DNA of 64,000 nucleotides from Chimonanthus salicifolius. Its lineage: Eukaryota > Streptophyta > Magnoliopsida > Laurales > Calycanthaceae. This document shows positions 27,691 through 41,935 of the stretch, piece by piece. Under the pieces are notes generated by a model, which saw nothing but the letters and a program-made list of their open reading frames with translations, was not told the DNA's origin and did not search any database. Location: positions 11,464,438 through 11,528,437 of the forward strand of contig CM023537.1 of the NCBI GenBank assembly GCA_013350335.1, in the 5' to 3' direction. The first letter of the stretch is position 1, and the number at the start of each line of letters is the position of its first letter. Both the position numbers and the translations under genes were made by a program.

Positions 27691-28779
27691 CCTGCCTTGG
27701 TCTTCAAAAAGAAAAAATATATATATAAATGCACATTTTTTTTCTAAAAAATTCTTCTTATTTTCTCTTCTTTTCTGAATTAGTTATTTGCAACAAAATT
27801 GCCTGCACTCTATGTATTTTGGACTTCTCTTGAAGTCTATTAGTGATTTAGTCACACATTGTTCTTCACATGTATGTATTATTTCTACATTCTTTGTGTA
27901 TTTTTATTAGAAAGTTTCTCCACATTCTTGCAGGTTTTGTACATTAGTTTTCTGCATTAAAATTGTCTACTCTTTTAAGGCTTGTTTGGTAGAATTCCGT
28001 TGTCATACTTCTTTATTTGGTTTATTTCATATTTATACATATGATTAGTACATGGCTATATATTTAAATGAAATATTAAGTGGGCCCTCAAGGTTTTATT
28101 ACTTATTTAAATTATAATTGACTAGCATATATAAGCATTAAATTGGAAAATAACAAATAAATTGTCATATCATTTGATAACCTAGAGATAGATTATATAT
28201 CAGTTTTAAATTCAATTTTTAGACATCTAATCTTAATAGACGAAATCACCTGCCATTCTGAAAAAACTTAAAAACACTTCTCAATTGTTAATATTAAGTG
28301 GCTAAAAAATAATTTTAGGGTTGAAATTCGGTTCATATGTAGTTATCAAGTATACTGTCAATCGGAATGATTACTTTTCTGTGAGATTAATAAAAATTTA
28401 ACAAAAAAATTAAAAAAAGGGTCGATGCAAGTATATAGTTGATATCTAAATATTTTTATATATCACTATACTAAAAAGTAAAAACCAGGAAAAAAACTGT
28501 TGAAATTATCAAATATCGAACAATATTTAATATTTTCTCCTATGGATCAGATAGAGCCTGTCCCATGTAGTCCAAAACTCAAAACAAATTCTAATGTCTT
28601 TTACGGATGGTTGGATTTATAAAATAGCCTCTAGCTTTCTTTGGTGTAGAGTTACAATTTCAAAATATAGTAACATAAAAAATTATCTGTTGAAATCTTA
28701 TAAAACAATACCCCGTGGGCCTCAAATTCAGCAAGATTTAGCCTCACCTACCCTTTGTAGGAGAAACTACCTGTTGTTA

Positions 28780-28935
28780 ATTATTTGAAGGTGTTCTGAC
28801 GTCTCACTCCATTAGTCCTTCGGGTACACTCTGAATAAAACTATGAAGAGTGCCTCGTTGAATTGGAATGTGAATCAAATCCAAGACTCCCTATTTTTTG
28901 AAGTGAGTTCTTGATCGTCACTCCAACCACATTGA
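28780..28935 (-). mobile_element. SINE (group C), antisense
   Basis: GAAGGTGTTCTGACGTCTC, CCATTAGTCCTTCGG, ACTCTGAATAAAACTATGAAGAGTG, then AGTGAGTTCTTGATCGTCACTCC, the reverse of the tRNA-like head of this group. Confidence 0.65.
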
Positions 28936-29439
28936 GTTCTATTTTTAACTAGTTTACTAATTTTTTAGAGGGAAGGGATCATATTATACTGTGAAAATGA
29001 ATTGGTTAAATAGATCTACTATTGCATAGAAAGTGTAGCAAAATTTATTTAAAAAAATAATCTTAAAGTCTTGAAGAAAAAAAATATAATCATATATCTT
29101 GAAATAAATCTAAATTTTGTAAATCCAATTCATATAATGACAATAGGCGTGAGAGGAAAAAAGTTTAAAAATTTGTGATCCATTCACAATCAACCAATTC
29201 ATGGCCGATGCTTTCTCCCGTTATTTGAACTCTTGCACACCTTTCTACTGTTAAGTGTTAACAGTCAAAATAGTCAATACCTTCAATTGGATCTTTGCCC
29301 AATTTTAAACTGTTTTAAGACTCATTGCCTGATTTCTCAGTGTGACCTAATCCACGAACTCATCTGGAGATTAGTGGACTTGCATGTCGCATCACTCAGA
29401 CTACGGGACATGAGTGTATACTCTTTAGAGTCTTTCGCT

Positions 29440-29600
29440 TTTTTTTTTTTAAAACCAAAATATTCAGGCTTTTTAGAATACCTGACTAATCCTTCGAGCA
29501 TGTGCAAATCTCTTTATCTACACACATCGAGTAACACTATAGAGAGAAGCCTTTTTGTATTGAGAGTGACTTGAACTCAAGACCTCTCACAATATTAAAA
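29440..29600 (-). mobile_element. SINE (group C), antisense
   Basis: A poly-T run at 29441-29450, CAGGCTTTTTAGAATACCTG, ACTAATCCTTCGAGCATGTGC, CTACACACATCGAG, ACTATAGAGAGAAGCC and GAACTCAAGACCTC (the reverse of a B box) follow the group C order. Confidence 0.7.
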
Positions 29601-30119
29601 TCTCTAATTTCTGGTTCACATTCATAAAATGATCATACATTTTCATCATCATGATAGTTTCTATAAAGATGCACAAATCCACCATCAAATTTTTGAATAA
29701 TTTTCATCAATGATTGAATTTGTTTGTTTCAAAACAAATGGTGGATCAATTCATCCTCATGAAAACTATGGAAACTACCGGTCATTTGTCTCATTAAACT
29801 AAACAAACGACAATAGTAGACCTATTTTGTATTTTTTTTAACAGTAAAAAATATTATTGGATAAAGTATACCTATTTTTATTGTTGAAATCTCCCTAATC
29901 AAAATGACAAATAATGGACAGCTTTACCTCTTACAAATCAATTACAGTAATTGTTTATTCTTTCGAATAGAAGTGCAATCCAATTGTTAAAACAGGGGAG
30001 GCCTCTGCCTCTCCCACGTCTACATGAATCACCGGACATCCATTAGTGTACATGTACATAAGAGACATCAATCACTCCAATTAACAGATCTATCAGCTCT
30101 CTCTGTTGTCCCTCTTTTA

Positions 30120-30509
30120 GTATTAAAAATCATCTCTACAATGGCTGATAGTTTCCTTTACAAGGAAAAGAATATCAAGTCTACATTGTTACACCGCCAA
30201 CAGAGTAACAACAAATCAAATATTACAACACAGATATCTAAGAAAAACATATCACAACTTGCAATGCTCTTGAAACATCCAACACCTTGGCCATCTTACA
30301 GCAAATCACTATTGTTTCGGAAAATCTCAAACCCGCGTTGCAGCTTGGTATTGATCAATATACATCGATCAAGGTCACCAAATTTCACTTGGTTGTCGGC
30401 TTCTAGGTCCACAATTGATGGATGAAGCATTTGATCTAAAATAGATGCGGCCATCGGTTGAAGCAGAAGAAAATTGGATTATGAAATGACTCCAGTTTTT
30501 ATCTACATC
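30120..30509 (-). other. probable 3' UTR of the SCAI-like gene
   Basis: Minus-strand sequence following the TAA stop at 30510-30512; T-rich toward 30170-30230. A 133-codon plus-strand frame here was rejected as spurious. The end is approximate. Confidence 0.35.
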
Positions 30510-33500
30510 TTAAATCACTTCAGATTCTAATGTATTGTCAGCATCAGTCTTTGTTGCAACTGCAAAGTGAAAATGGCGGGTGACACGGAGGGTTGTTGCA
30601 AGCTGGAGAATATTGGTTTGAACCACTGCAGAAGTTGGAGAGAGAGAACCAGGAAGATGAGGTATGCAGACAGGTAGGTACTGATTGTCATCTTCTGAAG
30701 AGCAGAACATTGAAAGGACTGACCGGCAGAATATGAACCTGGTGAAGCAACCATTAGAGAAAATAATATTTTACATACACAAACATAATACAAATAAGAG
30801 ATTCTGCTTTGAAGATATTGAGTCCAGCACTATACTAAAGCAACATAAAAATTAGTATTGATACCGGGTTGTCATGGACCACTGGACCCCAACATGTTCG
30901 AGACAGGATTGATAACGGGTTGTTATGGATCACTGGACCCCAACATGTTCGAGATAGGATTGAGTTATATTCTACTACTAAAAATTAGAGCCTAAACTAA
31001 TCACTAGCCATTCGATCCAAATCAATCAAAATAAAAGGCCAATCTGACCATTGATTTCATTGCACTTGAATAGGTTTGGCCCTAACTTTTGGTGGTAGGA
31101 TGTTGCTCAATCCCAACTTCAAAAGGGTAGAGTCTGCAGGCCCACTACATGATACAAATCCTAAAAATGTTAAATGTTTCTTAAATAAAATGATATGCCA
31201 GAATAATCTTTTCATCAAGTCCATCTCATAGAACGCATAGAACACAAAATTTGAATGTTTTGATGATAGTGATATTCACTAAAGAGGACGAGTCCACCTC
31301 ACAGAACACACCCTCGACCTTTCTATTTATCAGGCAGGCAGGTTTGCCCATAATCTGGGCATACATAAAGAAGTTCAAGACAAAACCAACCACACAGTGG
31401 TCCAAATTCAATGAGCACAATGAGAGAATTTCCTATTTTTAGGCGAACACATGCAGATGTGGTGCTTGTCACGTCAGTGATATGGTATGGATATCCTCAA
31501 AACATTTCTGTCAAAAACAAACTGATCATCATTATCAGCAGTCATTGTGGAAGCCTTACAAAGGGTAAGGAACATAAAATGACCAAATAGGTGTTAGGAC
31601 TTGGACTTCCAGCCCAAAAGACTAGCTTGTTAGATGAAGTGATCCAACAATCCCTCTACACTTTCAATGTGGGACTCGTTTGCAGCAGCCCCAACAGTAG
31701 GATTGTGGAGAAAGGGTTGAATACACCACGAGCATGCGTAATCTCCTTTGTCAATCTTTGCTAAACTGTGTGATAAGCATATATAACCAAACATGTCATG
31801 CATTACCGATGAAGTGACATTGATCCAACATAAAATTGTTGTTCACAAAGATCCGAACGATTTCAAAATGTCAGTTCTGGACAATTCAACCAGTGCCCTG
31901 CAAATGAAACTGGGCCTAGCTTGTAGATTCAATGATATTGCCATCAGCTCATCAATAGAGCAACCCAAGAAATGAAAAGGTCCAGATGCATGGTGTGTCT
32001 TCTCTCTCATAACTATATTGAGGACAAGAACTGTATAACTAAATATCCATAAACATTATACATACCCATCAGATAAGAATGAACTATGCATGGATCAGTC
32101 ATCTATAATTAGAACATCTTATAGGCTCCTAGGATCTCACTCCAACCCCCTCTGAAAATCTGAAGATGATACAAAAACTCTAGGGACTAATATACAGAGG
32201 CTGCTCATTAAATATAAAACTGGGCCATAAATTTCTGATGGAATATGTGAAAAATGGCAAATACATTGGTTATGTAGAATTTGAGCCTCATTAGATCATC
32301 TTAGCCTTGTGATTTTAGAATTCAAAATTTTGATTGCTATAAACCATTGACTTTTCGTTCCCTATAATTCCTTTCATTCCAGATACACTAACCAATGGCA
32401 TATGCAAGATTTGTCCCTTCCCATTGAGATGGTCACATCATCATTTATCCATGGGGGATCTAGATGACCTCAGAGGTTTCACGGCTAAGGCAAAGAATAT
32501 AATATTCACTCAAATAACCTATAGAGAAGCAAATGTCTGGAATTACAAGTTTCAAATGTTTAGATTGTCTAGGGTCAATATTTTGCTGGACATTGACCTA
32601 GTAGAAAACTTGCACTCCCAGGTGGGGCCACAAATTTCTGAACGGTTCAAACAGAAGAGGACTTGGACCTAGCCTAGTCGAAGTGTAAATAGAACTGCTT
32701 GAAAAAATTACTATGGGATTGTTCCTTCCAAACCATCCATCCGAACACCCTAGAATTCCTCTGTTAGGATTTGTTTCTAGAATCATATGAAATAGTGTCT
32801 TTGAAATCTAACTTGTATAGGTGAGTCTCCATACCTATCATCCCAAATCCAATTTCATCACTCCTTTGCACAGAGATCTCCAACCATCACTTTAAAAGGA
32901 TTAGCTAACAAGTCTGCAGAAGTTGCTTCAATAAGAGTTACTCAGCCCCCAAGACACTTTTTCCAGGAGGGCAGTTTTTGTTTGAACTTTTCTGACAATC
33001 AAACCCACATCGACAGAACATTGGGCTGGCCTCCAAAGGTATTCCCAGATAATTAGATTGAAATATACACAACCAACCAATACAGGAAGCTACGGATTGA
33101 AGTAATGGCTCCTCCCATAATCTCTACCAACCATCGCTCTCTTTCATGCTCATGCTTAAGCTTGAAATCACCTCAAAGAACCTGAGCACTCTACAAACAC
33201 TTTCTACTTGTTCATTTGAAGCATCACAAACATTTTAAACACCAATGACTACTGTCTTTGCCAGCGACGTGATGGTGGAATACAAAAATATGCATAATCC
33301 TAATTTGGTACCTCCAAATGATCCAATTACGCTACTTTCTCAAATAGCCGCCTCAGGTATCCAATACAATTGCAAATAAAAAGAGAGAAATTCCATCTCC
33401 TTGCCCAAAGCCTCTTTGACTTAGAACATGCATTTATGGTATCATTAACAACGATCAAGAACCGAGACAAGGGAACACATGCTCTAGTCCACGCTCCCTA

Positions 33501-35649
33501 TATGACATCAAAACGTACCCACTCAAGTATAAACCCAAGAAAGTACCATTTGAGCATGAAAGTCTCTCTCATATATCTGCATTTATTTGCAATCAATATC
33601 CTCCATAGGATTTCTCCTCCTACAAAAGCTCTCTAGAATGGGTGTGGTATTTCCTTCATCTCTTCCAATTTATCTGCCATGACTTCCATCGTAATTTTGT
33701 AGAGGCTGTAAACAAGGCTTATCAGTCTAAATTTGTAAAGTTCTATCATTCCTTCCACTTTTGAAATCAACATGACAAACTTCTGTGTGTGTGTGTGTGT
33801 GGTATGAATATTTGGTGGGTGTGGAATTCATTCCTTTCTCGGATTTACCACTCCTAGAAAACTCTCCCAAAAGTTCCATTAGGACATCTTCAGTATGGAA
33901 GTCATTCTATGAAGACGCATAGAGTTAGCGACACATATTACATGATTCATACCCCTTTCGTCTTATTATTTACTAATGCACTGGACCAATTTATACCAGA
34001 TGAAGTCAAACCCAAGGATGACTTCCAACATCATCCATATCACAAAATCCCACGAATGTAAAGTGTCGGAGCTGCTAATCTCAAGTGTCACACCCAGAAA
34101 TTACCAATTCAAGCATCATCTCTGGGCAGCTCAATATGCATATCAAGCAAAGAAGATTGTTCACAGTATGATGCATCTTTGTTACCACCCTTCCCAAGTT
34201 TCTTCCACAAACCAGAATATCTTCATCATTTTGATTTAGAGGTGCATCACGACATTGTGAGAATGGCACCAGTTTGCAGTATTTAAATGAGGCTAGCTAT
34301 CCACTGAATTAAACCATTAAGGGATTTTCAGTATCACTTGATGCATAAGTATTCCAAGTTTCATATCCAAATGCAGCCATTGTGGTGTATCAGGTGTACC
34401 ACAAATCACAAGATGTTTCAATAAGCATGGAGCATGTGGCTACCCAGCTCAGCATGCAGTTGGAGTGGAAACAAATCCACTTAGAACACTATTTTTGGAC
34501 TTCCTGCCAACATCAATAATGCTATCAGTGCTGATATATTGATTAACCTGCAGAAGCAGGACAACAATATCCTGCTTAATTGGTCTATGATTTGACTGCT
34601 CCTGTAAATGCATGGTGGAATAGATAACCATTTGGTTCTCCATAGTTCAATATCTATTGATTTTGGTACATCCAAATAAACCTAACAGGAAAAAGATAAA
34701 GAAAAAAATACTGCAAAAAACTCTTAAATACCTAAGGATCAACCGCCGTAGGAATGGATCAGACAAAACTTGGGCCCAGACCTGATCTAAGCTATCTGAT
34801 GTAAATAGTATCACTTCCCATTCAGAGAAGGTAGAGGAAAGTAAGGTGTCGGCTTTGTTGTACACATCCTGAAAGCATAGACAGAATGTATCAAATGAAG
34901 AACTGGAGAAATATCTTTCATTTGAAAATGAAAGTAGCCAACTGAACTAACCATGTCCATATCAGATGTGGAGAGGCCAACCAATTGGCAGAATGCTTGC
35001 AAAGGAGCAGTTAGGAAAAATGTAAACTGGCTCCCATTCTGTACTAGATCTGCAGATGATGGGTTGTGGAACATAGGCCGCCCATGAGAAAGAAGCAAAG
35101 CAGCTCTCTCACCCCTTTCAGCACCATGTAAAGCCTGATATAAAAATAATTCGCTTGAGAGAAGCATATGATGCAGACATGCAAACAGTAGACCAATGGG
35201 GCTTACAAGCAGAAAATATAATGAAGAGTGCATAGCCCTGATCTACCCAAATGGCAAGCCAATTGAATATTTTGGCAACATTGAATGGCCTACAATACAT
35301 TGTGGTGGCGCATAAATCATAAATACTTACAACATAACTAAGCCAAATTATAAGCAATATTATTTGGGGCATACATTTGGAAGAATAGAAACCAACCAAA
35401 TGTGATTTCTGCCATTCTGTAAGGTAATATAAAAGGTTGCAATTAAGGGTAAATCCACATGCATACTCAGGCTAAGGCAAAAAAAACTAACCAATGATAC
35501 AATGATATTATGTCATAGGAAACCCCACCTAAAATGCCAAATAGTATGGTAAGGCCTCAATAAAATAATGATCACGTTATAAATGGAAGAACTAAGTGTG
35601 CTATGTAGTGAGAAAAAGCTCTGTGACCACGTTATGGTATGGTGACTGC

Positions 35650-35680
<31 letters not shown>

Positions 35681-38600
35681 GAAATGAATCAACTGCTTTT
35701 AGCAATTGTCACCAACGTAGACAAATCATTTATGCAATAATCAAATCTTTTCCATTTTTCTAACTGGTATTAACGTACGAACAGATCATGACCGTCTGGT
35801 AGCATATGTGTCGATACACTAGTCAGAACTTAAGTCAGAAATGAATTGGATACACCCGGGATGGGCTCCACAGTTTCCAATACACCATCACACTGAAAAA
35901 ATTGTTACGGTTTCTAGGATATAATGTACAACTTGAAAGCATCCAGTGAGAAGCCTTTATCAGGCCCATCCTTAAAGCCCTTCAATGCCGATCTTTTTCT
36001 TTTAATGACCTTATGAAAGCAGAAAGATGTACAATAAAAGATAAAAAAGGACTTGAGGAGCAAATATTAAAAGTCCATTACGATAAATGAAATGGTCCCC
36101 TGTGTGCCCATTTATGTGTGCACCCAATGGTGGGGTCCATCGATGATGATGATGATGATGCTAGGTCCATTGAAAATATCTATGTTTGAATATGTGACCC
36201 ACAAAAAACACCTTGATAATCAAACCGAGATTTTAAAAGCCACAAAATTTTAGGAAATGGAAAATAATTTGAAGTGATCAAAATTTGGAGGGCCTTGAGT
36301 GGTCCAATGAAAGTTTTTTTTTTTTGAAGACCAAGGTGTCCAAGCCTCTTAGAGCACATTGACTAATCCTTGGGGCATGTGCAACTAATCAAAGTTATTT
36401 TTGCTGGGCCACATTCAAACATAGACCTTTCAAATAGACCCATCACCACCACTGTTGGTGGGCAACACTCCTAGGTGTGCATGGTGCATGCACCATGAGG
36501 CTGCAAATGGGTCAGCCTACCTAAGATAATGGATGCTCTCTCCCCAATCTAGGTAATTGGGGAATTAGCTATCAACATTTCATTACAGAAAAACACCTTT
36601 TGATAGCACATAAGGACCAGATAAGGGAAACTCCAAACAAAGCAGAACCTCCTAATCTCAAAACCCATATTAACACACTGACCGAGAGTGCTAAAAAATA
36701 TTGCTTCAGGATAAAGCTAAATAATCTGGTAAGCAGGAGACAAGTTTTGACAAACCTGCCTTGAATGCATGGCTGCTATCACTGTCAATAATCAGGAAAA
36801 GTGGTCTTCTTGTAAAGGGAATTATATCACCAGGGTAGAGATTGATTGAACCTGGCAATCAGATACACCTCTTCATGAGTGAATCAAGAGTACATATATT
36901 TTTACTAGCATAAGAAATAGATTGCTTGCATATTAGTAAGGAGACTACATGCAAAACTGACCGTTTAATTTGTTATGAGAAGTAATTTTTCTGCCTAGAC
37001 ATTTTCTGAATGAAGTTAAATCATCATCTTATGAGTCCAATGAATTATTAAGTACATGGTATTGTCATACCTCCATTTCCTCTAGAACCTAAACATAAAC
37101 AATTCTCACAAGATTCCACAAAATCTCCCTTATCACGTTGACGGAAGGTCTGAGAAATAGTGTTCAAATTGGAAGAATTCCCTGAACCTCTAGAAAACTC
37201 CTTCTGACAAGCAATATTTTGGTTGAATTTTCCTGCAAAGATGAACCACCAATTAAGGATTGTTTCACAATCATTAGTAGGCCACTGCTTTGGTAAGCGA
37301 GAAAGGGAATAACCTGATGCTGATATATAAATCAGCAGAATGCCATTGACTGGGAGCTCTTGACAGATTGTAGCAAGTACCTGTGCAAATAGCATGTAAC
37401 CTTTAGGACCATAGACACACTAAGTTTGAACAAGGATTTAGACAGGGTTGCGTGGAAAGTAGAGCTAAGAAAACTGCCTCTAATAGAAGAATAAGGTTAA
37501 CTTTATTGATGTTGATGGTAACGATACTTAGATTTCATGAGTACCACATATCCAGTATCGAAAAGCAGTAAGCTAGGTGTAATGCAGAAGAGAGAGAATG
37601 AAGGAATGTTTCCTGCATCTGGTTTGGGATCTGGAAGTGTTCAAAGAAGATGGAAACAGACCCTGTTTCCCCGTGTGAACCTCCAAGTGCCAGAAGTACA
37701 AGGAGGAGGAGAATGAAAAGACCAATAAGGACTTGGAAAATGGTGAGAAGTGATGATAGATTATGGTATAATAAAACTTAACTCTGAAAAGGATGAACTC
37801 ACAAACCTGATCCCGAAGAGATGGACTAAGGTTTCAACAAGGATGAAAAGGACTACTAATGGGTCACAGCATGCATTTTGGGCATGGAACTGATTCAGAA
37901 GTATCAAAGATAAAGATCTGATGATCGTGGCCTCATAAACAGAAGATTTTTCGAAGTAATTTGATTCTAATCTCACAAAAAAACTTGGTGCTGACTCATC
38001 TCCAACACACTTGGTGTATCAGCATGCTATTACCAAAATATTTTTGCTGTGCATAAGAACATCATAGTTTGACCCTTCAAAATATGGCATTACGAAAATA
38101 TTAATATTCATAGTGAGCTTTTATTTTACCTAAATAGCAAATTCATTACTTAGAAAAGGGGAAACAATGTAAAATTTACTGCTGCAGCCACTCTAATATA
38201 GGGTATTCCTCAATGGTTCGAAACTATGCTGCAAATATCTGATCATGTCAACCTTTATCACCCAGAAAAGGGTACTTGATACTAAGGTACAACATGAGTA
38301 AATATAGTCACTTGCAGTGGCTAAGTAAGCTGGTTAATATAATCATGGTAAAACCCCATACCAAAGTTGGAGGGTGCTCACTGATGCAATCACTAAGTTG
38401 TCCGTTCATGTTACGGAAAGAGGAAAAGGTGGGTTGGTAAAGCAACATGGTCAAAAGCAAAGTAAATCCCAAAATATTAGAATAAAATGTAAGTTCCATA
38501 ACTGGATTAGCAAATGGAGCAAGGATTGGAGAAAAATATACTAAAGACAAAAATATAGCAATAATACTCACAGAAATCAAATGCGTGACAGAAGGACGAT

Positions 38601-41600
38601 AAAGAATGGCCTTCCGTGGATTAGGAGGCAAAGTTGGATCAGTCATGTCTACTGCAAGATTTATATCAATCAGACCAGACTGATCATTAGGGGCACCAGT
38701 TATTATTAGTTTCCTTTGTACGCATTTGGTAGAAGGATCCACTAGGCTCCCACTCAAGACATTGTAGCATTCTGAATGTGTCCAGTGTAAGCTCTGTAAA
38801 CTTGACCTATATTTTAACGAAGACAGTGTAAATCACATAATTTTTCTCATACGATTAAGTTATAGCATCATAGTCAAGTTACCAGACATTACTAACTAAA
38901 TGTGAAAAACATGCTTACCTCATTACGACGGTAGCTAGTGAGCAATGCATCTTGCAGTTTCAGATTTCTTGCCTGAAACCGAGCTCCACAAGGAAGGGAA
39001 GCTGGATGAGGGTCGAACAGCAAACAGTATCTCAATGGTCTGATATTCATAAAAGTTGTATCAACTTTTAAAAATCTGACTATTTCTTGCACTACTTGCT
39101 TCCATTCTTTAAAGTTTGTTTCCTGGTCAGATGTATAAAAATTGTTCTCAGAGAACTGAAAAGAGTTTTTCTTTGCATGTGAAGAACAAGGTTAAAATTT
39201 GAAAAGAAAATGAAATAATCAGACACAAATAACCATTACTGTTTTATTTCAGCCCTTTCATCGAAACAAGGTGCACCACGCTGCTTTTTGGTTTGTATCC
39301 TAGCATAATTGACCTAGCCCACAAAGTAATGAGCGCAAAGACATCCGACAAATCGGGAGGTAAAGACACCAATTTCATGTTTGTCACCCTCAGTTACAAA
39401 TTTTGGCTAGGAAAGAATTTTCAGTCTCTACCTGGACCAGAGACCAAAACCTTCAGCCAAAATTTTGAATTATTGGTGATATTTTTTGCCAAAATTTGGA
39501 CATATTGGCTGATATTTCCAGAAAATGCATATATTTTTGTTCGAGTTTAGATTGGAAATTTTTGGCTGACATTTTGGATTCCAGCCAATATTTGTAAATG
39601 ATGTGTCAATCAGACCAAATAATTGAAATTAGACAGAAATAACTCAATCCAATAAAGATGAACTGGCATATAATAAGCTTGCCCAACTCCATTCAAGCCC
39701 ACTTTCTTGGAAATAGGTCCAACTCAAGGGTCCGACTGCAGTTTAACTGTGACTGGTAACTCAAGAGGCTTAGTTTGCAGTAACCGTACATCAGGTACAA
39801 CCCATTGAAACCATCAGTTTTAACCCCCTACCCCTTTTTTAATAATAAAAACATATAAAAGGTTCCACTTTTTTGCTCCTAGTGACAAGGTTCTTATATT
39901 TCGCAGCAGTACTACGTTCTGCCCCCATCCACCAACCCCACCAGACCACCATGAGAGAGAGAGAGAGGCTCACCGTTTCTTTCAAAGCCAGAGCAGTCTA
40001 CGGGCAAACTGTTTTGCCCTTCCTTGTGCTCCATTGTGGTGATAGGATTGAGTTTGTGATCCCATAAGAGATTCAGAAATGTTTTCAATTTCTTAAAGAG
40101 AGAAAAGAGCTCCAAAAATGAATCAGTAAGCATTTACAAACTGAGGCTGAATGGGGATATCTCCATTTTGCAAAAGAAACAATGGTCCTTTTTGATGTTA
40201 ATGTATTTAGTGAATGGCACACCATTCCTTTCAAAGCCAAAGCAGTCTATGGCAAGGCAAACTGTTCTGCCCTTGTGCTCCATTGTGGTGAAAGGATTGA
40301 GTTTGTGATCCCATAAGAAATTCAGAAATGTCTCAATTTCTTAGAGAGAGAAAAGAACTCCAAAAATCAGAATCAGTAAGACTTCCAAACTGAAGCTGAA
40401 TGTGGATATCTCCATTTTGCAAAAGAAGCAATTGTCCTCTTTGATGTTAATGTGAACCAAGTGTGTACACACAATTATGAAATGTTTTGAGGCAATAACA
40501 GGTTTGGAGGTGAATGCGGCAAAGGGTGCATTAGTCGGTATTCATGCATAAGAATCAATAACACAATATGTCACTTCCCTAACCCATTTGACATTGTATG
40601 TTTCCCATTACCTACCATATCCTACCCATGGAGCAACACCTTAGACTAACATCCATGTGAGGTTCAGACAAAGAAAAGAGTTGGACAAAAATTAGCCTCA
40701 TGGTAAAAGTCCTACCTTGTAGTGGCTGCATTGAATGATAAAACAACGTTATAAGATCTTCTGAGGTACCACTTGTCATTGTTTAAAATCACAAATTCAT
40801 CCAGAAAATGATTGAAAGGGCTTCCCTTTCAGACAAGATAGGAGGGGAAAATGTGTATTCCAGAGTCAATGGAAGTCAAATGATCCAAAGATATGGGGCA
40901 TTTCATATGGGCATAATAGTCAAAGGCGCACCTTGCTCTATAGAGGGCACACCTCAGGCTAATATTTCAGTTTTCTATATTAAGCTAATTTTTAAAAATT
41001 TCTACCAGAACAATCAAGTAATCTTCTGTTGGGTATGGCTCAAATATGTAGGAGAGCCAGTATCAAGTGGGGCCCATTCGGGCTGTGTGTATTAGTTGGT
41101 ATACACAGCATAGACACGAGAGGCTGACGATGGGAGTCCTAGATTGGGAAGGCAATTGCTACAATGGGACTCCTATACACATTGGGAAACTGCCTTTACA
41201 TAGAGGAAGACCCCGCAGGTAAAAGAGGAAGGCCTCTCCAATTGAGAAAGTATAATGCACGACAATTATATACATTGGATTAGAAGGGGCCGACTGTATA
41301 TTCCTATATAATATATATACAGGCACCCAACATGGGTTTGACGTGTGTGGGATCACACCAAGGAGTGACGGCAATATGTAATAGAGAGGAGGCACGGTGA
41401 AGGACCTTCTGGCCTTTTGGCGGTACGCATGGAGTTAGCATCTTGGCTATAGGCTCCAGAAGGACGTCTGGGTTGATTGCTGCAACCCATCGGAGATGCT
41501 CGTACTCGGGAGCACGTCGGGATGTGCTCGGGAATGCAGGAAGCTAGAGGAGAGCGAGACAGAAGAAGGGTTCTTCTGATTATGTGAGTGGTAAGATGAG

Positions 41601-41899
41601 AGGAGTGTACGAAAGGCTCAGGACTTCGGATTGGGCTCTTAACTCGGGGAGTTAATCTTGTACATGTATTATCTTTCTTTCTCATATAGTGAAGATATTA
41701 TGTTGCTCTGTGGACGTAGGACCAGGTGGGCCGAACCAAGTAAAATTGTCGGTGTTCTTGTGTTTGTTTATTCCGATATTTTTGGTATGTTTATTATTTC
41801 CGATAATAAACGCTAACATCTTCTAGTTAATATTTATTAATAAACAATCAAAACAGTTAAAATGTATTAGTAGCTAAAAGCATAATGAATGCATGTACA

Positions 41900-41935
<36 letters not shown>

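Noticed and set aside
30024..30425. 133-codon plus-strand open frame
   Set aside because: Opposite the probable 3' UTR of the SCAI-like gene; low-complexity composition and no family resemblance.
31590..31700. possible LTR or TRIM fragment (CAATGTGGGACTCG)
   Set aside because: The word recalls some plant LTRs, but no ends, partner copy or target duplication was found.
41353..41685. 110-codon minus-strand open frame
   Set aside because: Lies wholly inside the solo LTR, antisense, and shows no protein features.
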